Assembly (NCBI RefSeq): GCF_900168195.1
Contig: NZ_FUYX01000003.1
Coordinates: forward strand, 62,001 to 126,000
DNA length: 64,000 bases
Reading direction: 5' to 3'
Origin: Allobosea thiooxidans
GTDB taxonomy: Bacteria > Pseudomonadota > Alphaproteobacteria > Rhizobiales > Beijerinckiaceae
The stretch's first letter is position 1; each line of letters opens with the position of its first letter. The notes beneath the pieces were generated by a model that did not search any database, had not been told where the DNA came from, and was given only the letters and a program-made list of their open reading frames with translations. Below, piece after piece: positions 47,157-57,767 of this stretch. The translations under genes were made by a program, and so were the position numbers.

Positions 47157-48401
47157 TCAATCCTCCTCGGGAAGCCGGATCGTCGCCGTGGCCAGCGCCG
47201 CAAGCCCCTCGCGCCGGCCGGTAAAGCCCATGCGCTCGGAGGTGGTCGCCTTGATGGCGACTTTCCCGATGGCGACGCCGGTGATGGCCGCGATCTCGGC
47301 GCGGATGGCCTCGCGATGCGGGCCGACCTTGGGCGCTTCGCAGACGATCGTCAGGTCGAGATGGTCGATCCGCCCGCCACGCTCGCGCACGCGCTGCGCC
47401 GCGAAGGCGAGGAACTGGGCCGAGGCGGCACCGCGCCATTGCGGATCGCTCGGCGGGAAATGCGTGCCGATGTCGCCATCGGCCAGCGCACCCAGCAGGG
47501 CGTCGGTCAGCGCATGCAGGCCGACATCGCCGTCGGAATGGGCAACGACGCCCTGGTCGTGCCCGATCCGCACGCCGCCGAGCCAGACATGGTCGCCCGG
47601 TCCGAAGGCGTGGACGTCATAGCCGGTACCGACGCGCGTCACGAGCACCGCGCCGTGGCGGGCATTGGCCCTGAGGAAATCCTCGGCATGGGTCAGCTTC
47701 ACATTGGCCGGGTCGCCGCGGAAGGTCGCGACGGTGTGGCCGGCCCATTCCATCAGGGCGGCGTCGTCGGTGAAGCCGTGCTGCAAGGCAGCCGCAGCGG
47801 CCTCATGCGCCTCGAGCAGCGGCCCGAAGCGGAAGGCCTGCGGCGTCTGGACGCTGACGAGCTGGTCCCGCGGCGGGGTCTCGGCGACGTGGCCGCTGGT
47901 ATCGGTGCGCTTGATCGTATCGGTGACGGGCATGGCCGGGATGGCGGCGAGGTCACCGGCGCCGAGCCTGTGGATCGCCGCGCTGATCTGGGCGCGCGAA
48001 ACGAAGGGCCGCGCGGCGTCATGAACGAGCACGATGCCGTCGAACCCGGCGCGGGACAGGGCGAGCAGCCCGCGGCGCACGGAAGCCTGGCGGGTCTCGC
48101 CGCCCAAGGTGGGGGCGACAAGTCGGGCGCTGTCCAGGCCGGCGATGGCGTTCGCATAACGGGCTTCATCGCCTTCGCCGATGACGACCGCGACGCGCTC
48201 GATCGCCGGCTCCGCGAGGAACGGCATCAGCGCATGGGCGAGGACGGGCCGGCCGTTGACGAGGCGATACTGCTTCGGCTCGCCATCGCCGGCCCGCAGG
48301 CCGCGGCCTGCCGCGACGAGCAGGGCGGCCACGGGCGGGAAGGTATCGGTCGGGTACGGCACGAGGAAGGTCCTGGCTGACAGCAAGTTTGCGGCAGGCA
48401 T
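47157..48401 (-). CDS. ispDF: Bifunctional IspD/IspF isoprenoid enzyme
   Basis: A 414-residue fusion of two non-mevalonate pathway enzymes. IspD (about 15-240; [41 protein letters not shown]) makes CDP-methylerythritol. IspF (about 255-414; [17 protein letters not shown] with metal ligands Asp and His, then [20 protein letters not shown]) makes the cyclic diphosphate. Fusion of ispD and ispF is common in alphaproteobacteria. ATG 48401 is used; an upstream in-frame ATG adds residues that look non-coding. cinA follows directly. Divergent from dusB across 95 bases. Confidence 0.95.
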   Translation of the reverse strand: MPAANLLSARTFLVPYPTDTFPPVAALLVAAGRGLRAGDGEPKQYRLVNGRPVLAHALMPFLAEPAIERVAVVIGEGDEARYANAIAGLDSARLVAPTLGGETRQASVRRGLLALSRAGFDGIVLVHDAARPFVSRAQISAAIHRLGAGDLAAIPAMPVTDTIKRTDTSGHVAETPPRDQLVSVQTPQAFRFGPLLEAHEAAAAALQHGFTDDAALMEWAGHTVATFRGDPANVKLTHAEDFLRANARHGAVLVTRVGTGYDVHAFGPGDHVWLGGVRIGHDQGVVAHSDGDVGLHALTDALLGALADGDIGTHFPPSDPQWRGAASAQFLAFAAQRVRERGGRIDHLDLTIVCEAPKVGPHREAIRAEIAAITGVAIGKVAIKATTSERMGFTGRREGLAALATATIRLPEED

Positions 48402-48496
48402 AGCCAATTCCTGCGGCCGAGGGCAGGGGGTGCGACCATGTTGCAATGCAGCGCATTTCCTGCGCGCTTGCGCTGGCGCAGCATTGTCCAATAAAT

Positions 48497-49525
48497 ATGC
48501 ATGCTGACGATTGCCTCAAAATCAGGCTGCACCCTTTGGACATCGCTGGAATTCCGATCGAAACCCGCGCCTTCCTGGCGCCGATGTCGGGCGTGACGGA
48601 TATCGTCATGCGCCGGATCGCGGCCCGCTACCACGCGGGAATCGTGGTCTCGGAAATGGTGGCGTCGGACGAATTCGTCCGCGGCAGCGAGGAGGCGCGC
48701 ATCCGGGCCGAAGGCGAGGGCGTGTCGCCGCATGTCGTCCAGCTCGCCGGCTGCGATCCGCACTGGCTCGGCGAGGCCGCCCGGCTGGCGGAAGCGAACG
48801 GCGCGGCGATCGTCGACATCAATATGGGCTGCCCGGCCAAGAAGGTGACCGGCGGCTGGGCCGGCTCGGCGCTGATGCGGGACCTCGACCATGCAGTGTC
48901 GCTGGTCGACGCCGCCGTCGCCGCCGTCACGATCCCCGTAACGGTGAAGATGCGGCTGGGCTGGGACGATGCCTCCCGCAACGCCCCGGAACTCGCCCGC
49001 CGCGCGGTCGCGGCCGGCGCCCGGATGATCACCATCCATGGGCGCACGCGGCAGCAGTTCTACAAGGGCAAGGCCGATTGGCGCGCCATCGCTGCCGTGC
49101 GCGCGGCCGGCGATTTCCCGCTGGTCGCCAATGGCGACATCCACGGCCTCGCCGATGCCGAGGCCTGCCTCGCAGAATCCGGCGCCGATTGCGTGATGGT
49201 CGGGCGCGCCGCGCTCGGCCGGCCCTGGCTTGCCGGCGCGATCGGAGCGGCGCTGGATGGTCGACAGATCGCCGCGCCCTCCTTGGCGGAGAAGCTCGCT
49301 GTCGCGATCGAACATTATGAGGGGCTGCTGGCGCTGATGGGCGTGGCCCATGGCGTGCGCCACGCCCGCAAGCATCTCGCGGCCTATGCGGACGAAGCCC
49401 TGGAGGAGGGCTGCGCGCCGGATCCGGAGCGGCGGCGCCTGCTGCTGACCTCGGACGATCCGCGCGTCGTCAAGGCGGCCCTGACCGGGCTGTTCTCGAC
49501 CGAGCGCAACCGCGAAGCGGCCTGA
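48497..49525 (+). CDS. dusB: tRNA-dihydrouridine synthase (NifR3/DusB)
   Basis: A 342-residue FMN enzyme that reduces uridines in the tRNA D-loop. [31 protein letters not shown] and [20 protein letters not shown] with catalytic Cys112, then [17 protein letters not shown]. The gene lies immediately before ntrB-ntrC, the classic nifR3-ntrBC order of alphaproteobacteria (this gene was first named nifR3 in Rhodobacter). The start is not settled: ATG 48497 has no good ribosome binding site, ATG 48446 is also possible, and a TTG at 48536 would begin nearer the domain. Confidence 0.93.
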   Translation: MHADDCLKIRLHPLDIAGIPIETRAFLAPMSGVTDIVMRRIAARYHAGIVVSEMVASDEFVRGSEEARIRAEGEGVSPHVVQLAGCDPHWLGEAARLAEANGAAIVDINMGCPAKKVTGGWAGSALMRDLDHAVSLVDAAVAAVTIPVTVKMRLGWDDASRNAPELARRAVAAGARMITIHGRTRQQFYKGKADWRAIAAVRAAGDFPLVANGDIHGLADAEACLAESGADCVMVGRAALGRPWLAGAIGAALDGRQIAAPSLAEKLAVAIEHYEGLLALMGVAHGVRHARKHLAAYADEALEEGCAPDPERRRLLLTSDDPRVVKAALTGLFSTERNREAA

Positions 49526-49542
49526 GAGGAAAGGATGGGCCG

Positions 49543-50691
49543 ATGACGGCGATGTTTGCCGACAAGGGGCTCGGGAGCGAGCGGTCCTATCTGCTCGACC
49601 CGATCGAGGTCCAGGCGCTGAACGTCCTGCCGATGCCGGTGCTGGTGATCGGGGAGGGCCATGCGGTGATCTACGCCAACACTGCGGCCGAGGACTTCTT
49701 CCAGTCGAGTGCCGCCGTGCTCAAGCGCCAGCGCATCGACGATCTGATCGCCTTCGGCTCGCCCGTGCTCGGCTTGATCGAGGAGGTGCAGCGCCGCGGC
49801 GCCAGCGTCAGCGAGTACCGGCTGGATCTGGGCTCGCCGCGGCTCGGCAGCGACCGCGTCGTCGACGTCTTCGCCTCGCCCCTGCCCAGCCAGGGCGATG
49901 CGGTGGTGCTGATGCTGCAGGAACGGACAATTGCCGAAAAAATGGACAGGCAATTGACGCATCGCGGGGCAGCCCGGTCGATCACCGCACTCGGTGCCAT
50001 GCTGGCGCATGAGATCAAGAATCCGCTTTCCGGCATCCGGGGCGCGGCGCAGCTGCTCGAAGGCTCGATCTCCGACGACGATCGCATGCTGACCCAGCTG
50101 ATCTGCGACGAGACCGACCGGATCGTGAAGCTGGTGGAGCGCGTCGAGCTGTTCGGAGACGAGCGGCCGAGCGAGCGCGACCCCGTCAACGTCCATGACG
50201 TGCTCGACCATGTGAAGCGCCTGGCACAGTCGGGTTTCGCCCGGCACATCCGGTTCAGCGAGGTCTACGACCCCTCCCTGCCGCCGGTGGCCGGAAATCG
50301 CGACCAGCTCGTCCAGGTGCTCCTCAACCTGATCAAGAATGCGGCCGAAGCCATTGGCGAACAAGCGGTCGATGGCGAGATCATCCTGACCACGGCCTAT
50401 CGCCCCGGTATCCGCCTGCAGGTTCCGGGCTCGTCCGAGCGCATCGCGCTGCCGCTCGAAATCGGCATCCGCGACAACGGGCCCGGCGTGCCGGCCGACC
50501 TCGTCCAGCACCTGTTCGATCCCTTCGTGACGACCAAGGCGCAGGGAAGTGGCCTTGGACTTGCACTCGTCGCCAAGGTGATCGGCGATCACGGCGGAAT
50601 CGTCGAATGCGAATCCGCTCCTCGCCGGACGCAGTTCAGAATTCTTCTGCCGCTGCACCAGCTCGGTCAGGGCAGTCAGCGCAAGGCCTAA
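49543..50691 (+). CDS. ntrB: Nitrogen sensor histidine kinase NtrB
   Basis: A 382-residue cytoplasmic kinase without membrane segments. PAS domain (about 25-130: [21 protein letters not shown]), HisKA with the phosphorylated His156 in [17 protein letters not shown], then an ATPase domain with [10 protein letters not shown] (N box) and [11 protein letters not shown] (G1) and GSGLGLAL (G2). It phosphorylates NtrC when nitrogen is low and dephosphorylates it when bound by PII, the glnB product encoded at 32.3 kb. 17 bases after dusB; ntrC follows 8 bases later. Confidence 0.95.
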   Translation: MTAMFADKGLGSERSYLLDPIEVQALNVLPMPVLVIGEGHAVIYANTAAEDFFQSSAAVLKRQRIDDLIAFGSPVLGLIEEVQRRGASVSEYRLDLGSPRLGSDRVVDVFASPLPSQGDAVVLMLQERTIAEKMDRQLTHRGAARSITALGAMLAHEIKNPLSGIRGAAQLLEGSISDDDRMLTQLICDETDRIVKLVERVELFGDERPSERDPVNVHDVLDHVKRLAQSGFARHIRFSEVYDPSLPPVAGNRDQLVQVLLNLIKNAAEAIGEQAVDGEIILTTAYRPGIRLQVPGSSERIALPLEIGIRDNGPGVPADLVQHLFDPFVTTKAQGSGLGLALVAKVIGDHGGIVECESAPRRTQFRILLPLHQLGQGSQRKA

Positions 50692-50699
50692 AGGAACCC

Positions 50700-52151
50700 A
50701 TGCCGACCGGTCATATCCTCGTCGCCGACGACGACGCCGCGATCCGCACCGTCCTCAATCAAGCGCTGGCCCGGGCCGGCTACGAAGTCCGGACCACGGG
50801 CCAGGCGGCGACGCTCTGGACCTGGGCCGCACAGGGACTGGGCGATCTGATCATCACCGACGTGGTCATGCCGGACGGCAATGCCTTCGACCTGCTGCCG
50901 CGCATCAAACGGGTGCGGCCCGAGCTGCCGATCATCGTGATGAGCGCGCAGAACACGTTCATGACGGCGATCAAGGCGTCGGAGCGCGGCGCCTATGAAT
51001 ACCTGCCCAAGCCCTTCGACCTGAAGGAACTCGTCGCGATCGTCGGGCGTGCCATGTCGCGCCCGCGCGGCGAGACGGCCCGCGGCCATGCCGCCGAGCC
51101 CGAGGACATTCCGCTGATCGGCCGCTCGCCGGCGATGCAGGACGTCTATCGCGCCCTGGCGCGCCTGATGCCAATCGATCTCACCGTGATGATCAATGGC
51201 GAGTCGGGCACCGGCAAGGAGCTGGTGGCGCGGGCGCTGCACGACTACGGCAAGCGCAAGAACGGCCCCTTCGTCGCGATCAACATGGCGGCGATCCCGA
51301 AGGACCTGATCGAATCCGAGCTGTTCGGCCATGAGAAGGGCGCCTTCACCGGTGCGCTGACGCGCTCCTCCGGGCGCTTCGAGCAGGCGGAGGGCGGCAC
51401 GCTCTTCCTCGACGAGATCGGCGACATGCCTATGGAGGCGCAGACCCGCCTCCTGCGCGTGCTCCAGCAGGGCGAATACACCACGGTCGGTGGCCGCACG
51501 CCGATCAAGACCAATGTCCGCATCATCGCCGCGACCAACAAGGACCTGCGCATCTCGATCGCGCAGGGGCTTTTCCGCGAGGACCTGTTCTTCCGGCTGA
51601 ACGTGGTGCCCATCCGCCTGCCGCCGCTGCGCGAGCGCGTCGAGGACATCCCGGACCTCGTCCGCCACTTCTTCTCGCTCGTCGAGAAGGAGGGCCTGCC
51701 GCGCAAGCAGGTCGATTCGGAAGCGATGGACGTGATGCGGCGCTATCGCTGGCCCGGCAATGTCCGCGAGCTGGAGAACCTGGTCCGCCGCCTTGCGGCG
51801 CTCTATCCCCAGGAAACCATTACGGCCCCGATCGTGGAGGCCGAGCTCCAGCCGGCCAGCGCCGGCCCGGGCTATGCGAGCAGCCCGGCCGCGACGGAAC
51901 GGAGCGAGACCCTGTCCGGCTCGGTCGAACGTCATCTCGGCCAGTATTTCGGCAGTTTCGGCGACAATATCCCGCCGCCCGGCCTCTATCACCGCATTCT
52001 GCGCGAGATCGAGCCGCCGCTGATCGCGGCCGCGCTCGCCGCCACGCGCGGCAACCAGATCCGGGCCGCGGAACTGCTCGGACTCAACCGGAACACATTG
52101 CGCAAGAAGATCCGCGAGCTCGACATGCAGGTGGTCCGCTCGCCACGCTGA
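50700..52151 (+). CDS. ntrC: Nitrogen response regulator NtrC
   Basis: A 483-residue sigma-54 activator. Receiver domain (1-120, phosphoacceptor Asp54 in [11 protein letters not shown]), AAA+ domain with Walker A GESGTGKE (167-174), intact GAFTGA (214-219) for sigma-54 contact, Walker B FLDEIGDM and the [10 protein letters not shown] sensor II region, then a Fis-type helix-turn-helix at the C-terminus ([20 protein letters not shown]). It activates nitrogen-assimilation genes, likely glnBA included. Eight bases after ntrB, with AAAGGAA as ribosome binding site. Confidence 0.96.
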   Translation: MPTGHILVADDDAAIRTVLNQALARAGYEVRTTGQAATLWTWAAQGLGDLIITDVVMPDGNAFDLLPRIKRVRPELPIIVMSAQNTFMTAIKASERGAYEYLPKPFDLKELVAIVGRAMSRPRGETARGHAAEPEDIPLIGRSPAMQDVYRALARLMPIDLTVMINGESGTGKELVARALHDYGKRKNGPFVAINMAAIPKDLIESELFGHEKGAFTGALTRSSGRFEQAEGGTLFLDEIGDMPMEAQTRLLRVLQQGEYTTVGGRTPIKTNVRIIAATNKDLRISIAQGLFREDLFFRLNVVPIRLPPLRERVEDIPDLVRHFFSLVEKEGLPRKQVDSEAMDVMRRYRWPGNVRELENLVRRLAALYPQETITAPIVEAELQPASAGPGYASSPAATERSETLSGSVERHLGQYFGSFGDNIPPPGLYHRILREIEPPLIAAALAATRGNQIRAAELLGLNRNTLRKKIRELDMQVVRSPR

Positions 52152-52297
52152 GCCGGCGCAGCGCTGCCTTGCCCATGTCATATTTTGACAACACCGTTGC
52201 GGCGGCGCATCAGTAGCGCCCGCCGGCCGGATCCGCATCCGCCCGCGCTGCATCGGAGTTGCCAGAAAACGTGTCCGCTTCCATCGGTGAGGCCAGA

Positions 52298-54556
52298 ATG
52301 ATGCCGCGCGGCGAGGAGAAATCCCGCCGCGTCTCCGGCTGGATCGGAGCGATCGTCGTCGTTCTGGCGCTGGTCTCGGCGCTGCTCACCTTTCTTGTCC
52401 TGTCTGGCGCCACGCCGATCGTGCCGGTCCACGAGATCGTGGTCGGCGTCTTCGTGCTCAACGCGCTGCTGATCCTGGCGCTGCTGGTGATCGTCGCGTT
52501 CGAGGCGGCCGTCCTGATTCGGGCGCGCAAGGCGGGGGCGGCCGCGGCCGGGCTGCATGTCCGGATCGTCGGCCTGTTCAGCATCATCGCGGCGCTGCCG
52601 GCCGTCCTCGTCGCCATCATCGCGACCGTGACGATCGAACGCGGGCTCGAGCCCTGGTTTTCCGACCGGATGCGCGATGCAGTGTTCAAGTCGGTCGAAG
52701 TCGCCGATGCCTATGCCGCCAGCCAGTGCCGCTCGCTGGGACGCGAGATCCGCATCCTCGCCGACGACCTGACCCGGGCCAAGCCGGCCTATGACGTCGA
52801 CCGCAAATGGTTCGAGAACTTCCTGACGAACCGTGCCACCGCGCTCGGCGTGCCCGTCGCGGCGATCATGCAGCCGCCGGACAAGGTGGTCGTGCGCGCC
52901 AACATCAACGTGCTGCGCGATGCGCCGAAGCCGGATCAGGCCGCCTTCGACGATGCCCAGTCCGCGCCGGAGCCGATCTGCGTCATCCCCCGGACAGGCC
53001 GGATCTTCGGCGCGGTGATGAAGCTGCCGGCCTATGACAACAGCTTCCTGCACATCGCCCGGGAGGTCGACCCGCTCGCCGTCGAGTTCCCAGCGGTCGC
53101 GCGTGGTGCTGCCGTCGAATATCTGTCGATCGACGCACGCCGGAAGGGCGTGCAGATCGCCTTCGCGTCGATGTACGGCCTGATCGCGCTGATCCTGCTG
53201 TTGTCAGCGATCTGGATCGGCCTGAGCTTCGCCAACGGCCTCGTCGCGCCGATCCGCCGCATGATCCACGCCACCGATCAGGTTTCGAGCGGCAATTTCT
53301 ACGTCCAGGTGCCGGTCCGACGATCAGAGGGCGATCTCGCGCATCTCGGCGAGACCTTCAACAAGATGACCGCGGAGCTGCGCCGCCAGCGTGACGGGCT
53401 GGTGACGGCGAGCGAGGTCATGGACCGCCGGCGCCGTTTCACCGAAACGGTGCTCTCAGGCGTCTCTTCCGGCGTGCTGAGCCTCGATGCCGACGGGCAT
53501 GTCACCACGATCAACCGCTCGGCGGAAAGCCTTCTGGGTACCGGCGGGCGCGTGCTGGGCAAGCCGATCGCGGAGGTCGCGCCCGAGGTCACCAGCTTCG
53601 TCGCCGAGGCGCTGCAGGGCCGCCAGCGCCAGAGCTCGGGACAGATCATCTTCGCCCGCGCCGGGCAGGACCGCATGGTCAATGTCCGCGCCGTTCGCGA
53701 GGGCGAGGGGATCGGGGCCGGGCTCGTGGTCACGCTCGACGACATCACCGACCTGGTCTCGGCCCAGCGCACCGCGGCCTGGGCCGATGTGGCGCGGCGG
53801 ATCGCCCATGAGATCAAGAATCCGCTGACGCCGATCCAGCTTTCGGCCGAGCGCATCAAGCGCCGATTCGGGCGGGTCATCACCGAAGGGAAGGATGTCT
53901 TCGACCAGTGCACGGATACGATCGTGCGACAGGTCGAGGATATCCGGCGGATGGTCGACGAGTTCTCCTCCTTCGCCCGGATGCCGAAGCCGTCGCTGCT
54001 CAGGGAGGACATCGTCGAGACCATCAGGCAGATCGTCTTCCTCTGGCGGGTCGGCAATCCCGAGGTGACGATCGAGGAGAGCCTGCCCTCCGAGCCGGTT
54101 TCCGCCCGGTTCGACCGTCGCCTGATCTCGCAGGCCCTAACGAACGTCATCAAGAACGCGACCGAGGCGATCGACGCCATCCCCATCGAAGAGCGCGGCC
54201 ATGGCCGCATCGACGTCCGGCTCGAGCGGCTCGACGACGGGCGCATCGTCATCGACGTGATCGACAACGGCAAGGGCCTGCCGGCGGACCAGCGGCAGAA
54301 GCTGCTGGAGCCCTATATGACGACGCGCGAGGGCGGGACGGGCCTCGGCCTTGCGATCGTCGGCAAGATCCTGGAGGACCATGGCGGGGGGATCGAGCTG
54401 CTCGACCGACCCGACGCCTCCAGCGGCGCGCGCGGTGCGCGCATTCGTCTCTGGTTCCCCGAAGCGGGCCCGACGCAGGACGTCGAGGACGGCGACAACG
54501 CCGCTTCGCCGGCCTCCGGCCTCAATCATGATCGAAGGAATGGAATTGGCTCATGA
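52298..54556 (+). CDS. ntrY: Transmembrane nitrogen/redox sensor kinase NtrY
   Basis: About 752 residues. Three hydrophobic segments near the N-terminus (about 15-35, 45-68 and 85-108), a periplasmic region with RAKPAYDVDRKWFENF, a further segment (about 285-308), then HAMP, PAS, HisKA (His504 in [20 protein letters not shown]) and an ATPase domain (NVIKNATEAI, DNGKGLP, GGTGLGLAI). NtrY pairs with NtrX in nitrogen, redox and envelope responses of alphaproteobacteria. Start uncertain: ATG 52298 has GGTGAGG 5-8 bases upstream; GTG 52271 and TTG 52259 are possible. Overlaps ntrX by 4 bases (ATGA). Confidence 0.93.
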   Translation: MMPRGEEKSRRVSGWIGAIVVVLALVSALLTFLVLSGATPIVPVHEIVVGVFVLNALLILALLVIVAFEAAVLIRARKAGAAAAGLHVRIVGLFSIIAALPAVLVAIIATVTIERGLEPWFSDRMRDAVFKSVEVADAYAASQCRSLGREIRILADDLTRAKPAYDVDRKWFENFLTNRATALGVPVAAIMQPPDKVVVRANINVLRDAPKPDQAAFDDAQSAPEPICVIPRTGRIFGAVMKLPAYDNSFLHIAREVDPLAVEFPAVARGAAVEYLSIDARRKGVQIAFASMYGLIALILLLSAIWIGLSFANGLVAPIRRMIHATDQVSSGNFYVQVPVRRSEGDLAHLGETFNKMTAELRRQRDGLVTASEVMDRRRRFTETVLSGVSSGVLSLDADGHVTTINRSAESLLGTGGRVLGKPIAEVAPEVTSFVAEALQGRQRQSSGQIIFARAGQDRMVNVRAVREGEGIGAGLVVTLDDITDLVSAQRTAAWADVARRIAHEIKNPLTPIQLSAERIKRRFGRVITEGKDVFDQCTDTIVRQVEDIRRMVDEFSSFARMPKPSLLREDIVETIRQIVFLWRVGNPEVTIEESLPSEPVSARFDRRLISQALTNVIKNATEAIDAIPIEERGHGRIDVRLERLDDGRIVIDVIDNGKGLPADQRQKLLEPYMTTREGGTGLGLAIVGKILEDHGGGIELLDRPDASSGARGARIRLWFPEAGPTQDVEDGDNAASPASGLNHDRRNGIGS

Positions 54557-55920
54557 GCGCTGACATCCTGGTGGTGGACGACGAAGTCGATATCCGCGAT
54601 CTGGTCGCCGGCCTTCTGGAGGACGAGGGCTACCGGACCCGCAAGGCGGGCTCCGCCGACGACGCGCTGGCCGCGATCGCGGCGCGGCGGCCGAACCTGG
54701 TCTTCCTCGACATCTGGCTGCAGGGCAGCCGCCTCGACGGCCTGCAGGTCCTCGAACTGATCAAGGAGAGCCACCCGGATCTCGCCGTGGTGATGATCTC
54801 CGGCCACGGCAACATCGAGACGGCCGTGTCCGCGATCAAGAGCGGCGCCTACGACTTCATCGAGAAGCCGTTCAAGGCGGACCGGCTGGTTCTCGTCGCC
54901 GAGCGCGCGCTGGAAGCTTCGCGGCTGCGCCGCGAAGTGCGCGAGCTCAAGACCCGCTCGGTGCAGGCCAACCGCATCGTCGGGCGCACGACGGTGGTGA
55001 ACCAGCTGCGCCAGACGATCGAGCGCGTCGCGCCGACCAATGCGCGCGTCCTCATCACCGGCGAGCCGGGCTGCGGCAAGGAGCTAGCGGCGCGCACGAT
55101 GCACGAGGCGTCGACGCGGTCGAACAGCCCCTTCGTCGTCATCAACGCCGCGACCATCACGCCCGAGACGATGGAAGAGGAGCTCTTCGGCGTCGAGGGC
55201 GGCGACGGCCGCTCGCGCCGGATCGGGGCGCTCGAGGAGGCGCATGGCGGCTCGCTCTACATCGACGAGATCGGCGACATGCCGCGCGAGACCCAGAACC
55301 GCATCCTGCGCGTGCTGGTCGACCAGAACTTCCAGCGTGTCGGCGGCGCGACGCGCGTGCATGTCGACGTGCGCATCATCTCCTCGTCGAGCCGCGACCT
55401 CGCGAAGCTCATCGCCGACGGGCAATTCCGCGAGGACCTCTATCATCGCCTCAGCGTCGTGCCGATCCGGATACCGCCGCTGTCGGAGCGGCGCGAGGAC
55501 GTGCCGGAGCTGATCGAGTTCTTCATGGACCAGATCTCGATCGCGACCGGCCTGCCGAAGCGCCAGATCGGCAGCGACGCCATGGCCGTGCTGCAGTCGC
55601 ATGAATGGCCGGGCAATGTCCGCGAGCTGCGCAACAATGTCGAACGGCTGATGATCCTGACCAAGGGCGATCCGACGGCCGAGGTGACGGTCGAGATGCT
55701 GCCGGCCGAGGTCGGCGCCATGGTGCCGACCACGCCTTCGGGCTCCGGCGGCGAGCGCCTGATGAGCCTGCCGCTGCGCGATGCGCGCGAGATCTTCGAG
55801 CGCGAATATCTGATCGCCCAGATCGCCCGCTTCTCGGGCAACATCTCGCGGACGGCCGAATTCATCGGCATGGAGCGCTCGGCTCTGCACCGCAAGCTGA
55901 AGTCGCTCGGCGTCGGTTGA
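54553..55920 (+). CDS. ntrX: Response regulator NtrX lacking the GAFTGA loop
   Basis: A 455-residue regulator with receiver domain (Asp53 in LVFLDIWLQGS), AAA+ domain (Walker A GEPGCGKE at 170-177, Walker B SLYIDEIGDM) and C-terminal Fis-type helix-turn-helix (FSGNISRTAEFIGMERSALH). Where NtrC has GAFTGA, NtrX reads ELFGVEGGDGRSRRIGALEE (211-230), so the sigma-54 contact loop is absent. Alphaproteobacterial NtrX proteins are known to lack it and may act by repression or on other sigma factors. Translationally coupled to ntrY; a perfect hairpin follows the stop. Confidence 0.94.
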   Translation: MSADILVVDDEVDIRDLVAGLLEDEGYRTRKAGSADDALAAIAARRPNLVFLDIWLQGSRLDGLQVLELIKESHPDLAVVMISGHGNIETAVSAIKSGAYDFIEKPFKADRLVLVAERALEASRLRREVRELKTRSVQANRIVGRTTVVNQLRQTIERVAPTNARVLITGEPGCGKELAARTMHEASTRSNSPFVVINAATITPETMEEELFGVEGGDGRSRRIGALEEAHGGSLYIDEIGDMPRETQNRILRVLVDQNFQRVGGATRVHVDVRIISSSSRDLAKLIADGQFREDLYHRLSVVPIRIPPLSERREDVPELIEFFMDQISIATGLPKRQIGSDAMAVLQSHEWPGNVRELRNNVERLMILTKGDPTAEVTVEMLPAEVGAMVPTTPSGSGGERLMSLPLRDAREIFEREYLIAQIARFSGNISRTAEFIGMERSALHRKLKSLGVG

Positions 55921-55937
55921 CGGAGGTTCGGTTTGGC

Positions 55938-55964
55938 GGGTATCTGCGCCGCACGCAGATACCC
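55938..55964 (+). other. Perfect hairpin between ntrX and hfq
   Basis: Eleven-base perfect stem GGGTATCTGCG / CGCAGATACCC (55938-55948, 55954-55964) with a 5-base loop CCGCA, 18 bases after the ntrX stop. No U-tract follows (CTGTGTAAAA), so it may be an attenuator, a processing or stabilising site, or a weak terminator before the hfq promoter region. Confidence 0.5.
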
Positions 55965-56125
55965 CTGTGTAAAATCGTGGCGCTGCTGCACTTGCGCCGC
56001 AAACAGACTCGACGATCTAATGGAGCGTCGGTGTTCCGAGGCTGGAGGAATGCGCCACCAGCCCGAACGGAACGAACTGGACCGCGGACGCAAAACCGAC
56101 GCGATCCCAACAATAGGGACTACCC

Positions 56126-56374
56126 ATGGCCGCTGAGCGGGCACAGAACCTTCAGGACACCTTCCTCAACCACGTTCGCAAGCAGAAGATCCCGCTGACG
56201 ATCTTCCTCGTCAACGGCGTGAAGCTGCAGGGTGTCGTCACCTGGTTCGACAATTTCTGCGTGCTGCTGCGCCGCGACGGCCATTCGCAGCTCGTCTACA
56301 AGCACGCGATCTCGACCATCATGCCCGGCCATCCGGTGCAGCTGTTCGAGCCCGAGGACACGGACAAGAACTGA
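56126..56374 (+). CDS. hfq: RNA chaperone Hfq
   Basis: An 82-residue Sm-like protein that forms hexamers and pairs small RNAs with mRNAs. Sm1: [20 protein letters not shown]; Sm2: [17 protein letters not shown], with the rim arginines in LLRRDGHSQ. The short acidic tail EPEDTDKN is typical of alphaproteobacterial Hfq. It lies after ntrX and immediately before hflX, the common hfq-hflX pair. ATG 56126; a 205-base upstream gap with a hairpin probably contains its promoter. Confidence 0.97.
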   Translation: MAAERAQNLQDTFLNHVRKQKIPLTIFLVNGVKLQGVVTWFDNFCVLLRRDGHSQLVYKHAISTIMPGHPVQLFEPEDTDKN

Positions 56375-56375
56375 T

Positions 56376-57761
56376 TTGGCGGCAAGCCGCGACAACGAGC
56401 AGGAGCGGGCGGCGCCCAAGCCGCTCGACGAGATCGAACGCGATATCGCGGCGAATACGCGCGCCTATGTCGTGGGGCCCTATCTGCAGAAGCGCGGTGT
56501 CGCGGCGGATGCCAATCAGCGCTCCTTCGCGGCGCGGCTCGACGAGGCTGCCGGCCTCGCGGCCGCGATCGACCTGACCGTCGTCGAGCCGGTCCAGGTC
56601 CTGCTCACGGCGCTGCGGCCCGCCACCTATCTCGGCAAGGGCAAGGTCGAGGAGCTGGCGGAGCGCATCAAGCTCGAAGAGATCGGCCTCGTCGTGATGG
56701 ACTGCGCGCTGTCGCCGGTCCAGCAACGCAATCTGGAGAAGGCCTTCGGCTGCAAGGTCATCGACCGCACCGGCCTGATCCTGGAGATCTTCGGGCGACG
56801 GGCCCGGACCAAGGAGGGCGCGCTCCAGGTCGAGCTCGCGCATCTCAATTACCAGAAAAGCCGGCTGGTCCGCTCCTGGACCCATCTCGAACGCCAGCGC
56901 GGCGGCTTCGGCTTCCTCGGCGGCCCGGGCGAGACCCAGATCGAGGCCGACCGGCGCATCATCCAGGAACGGATGAGCAAGATCGAGCGCGATCTGGAGC
57001 AGGTGAAGCGCACCCGTTCATTGCATCGCGCCAGCCGGAAACGCGTGCCTTATCCGATCGTTGCGCTTGTCGGCTACACCAATGCCGGAAAGTCGACGCT
57101 GTTCAACCGGCTGACCTCGGCCGAGGTGCTGGCGCAGGACATGCTGTTCGCCACGCTCGATCCGACGGCGCGCGCGATCAAGCTGCCGCATGGCGCGCGG
57201 ATCATGCTGTCCGACACCGTCGGCTTCATCTCTGACCTGCCGACTCAGCTCGTCGCCGCCTTCCGCGCCACGCTCGAGGACGCGATCGAGGCCGATGTGC
57301 TGCTGCATGTCCGCGACGTCGCCCATGAGGACACACAGGCGCAGGCCGCGGACGTCCAGGCGATCCTGCGCGATCTCGGCATCAACCCCGATGATGGCCA
57401 GCGCGTGATCGAGGTCTGGAACAAGGCCGACCTGCTCGACCCGGCCGAGCGCGAGCGCCAGCTCGGGATCGCCTCGCTCCGGCCCGCCGAAGCGCGCCCT
57501 GTGCTGGTCTCGGCCCTCACCGGGGAAGGGATCGAGCGGCTGACGCGCGCGATCGAGACCCGCATCGCCCATAGCCGCCCGGTCTATTCGCTCGCGCTTG
57601 CGCCCGGAGACGGCAAGTCGCTGGCCTGGCTGCATGCCAATGGCGAGATCCTCCGGCGCGAGGATGCCGAGGACGGCAGCCTTCAGCTGATCGTGCGGCT
57701 GCCGCCCGAACGGGAAGGGGCCTTCTCCGCCCGCTTCCCCGAGGCGATCCGGCAAAGCTGA
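56376..57761 (+). CDS. hflX: GTPase HflX
   Basis: A 461-residue ribosome-associated GTPase, involved in splitting stalled or stressed 70S ribosomes. The N-terminal HflX domain (about 25-200) has [20 protein letters not shown] and [20 protein letters not shown]; a coiled-coil region precedes the G domain with G1 GYTNAGKST, switch [17 protein letters not shown] and NKAD. The start appears to be a TTG at 56376, one base after the hfq stop, with no closer ATG; GAGGA in the end of hfq is rather far upstream. It converges with mazG, six bases away. Confidence 0.93.
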   Translation: MAASRDNEQERAAPKPLDEIERDIAANTRAYVVGPYLQKRGVAADANQRSFAARLDEAAGLAAAIDLTVVEPVQVLLTALRPATYLGKGKVEELAERIKLEEIGLVVMDCALSPVQQRNLEKAFGCKVIDRTGLILEIFGRRARTKEGALQVELAHLNYQKSRLVRSWTHLERQRGGFGFLGGPGETQIEADRRIIQERMSKIERDLEQVKRTRSLHRASRKRVPYPIVALVGYTNAGKSTLFNRLTSAEVLAQDMLFATLDPTARAIKLPHGARIMLSDTVGFISDLPTQLVAAFRATLEDAIEADVLLHVRDVAHEDTQAQAADVQAILRDLGINPDDGQRVIEVWNKADLLDPAERERQLGIASLRPAEARPVLVSALTGEGIERLTRAIETRIAHSRPVYSLALAPGDGKSLAWLHANGEILRREDAEDGSLQLIVRLPPEREGAFSARFPEAIRQS

Positions 57762-57767
57762 GCCGCC

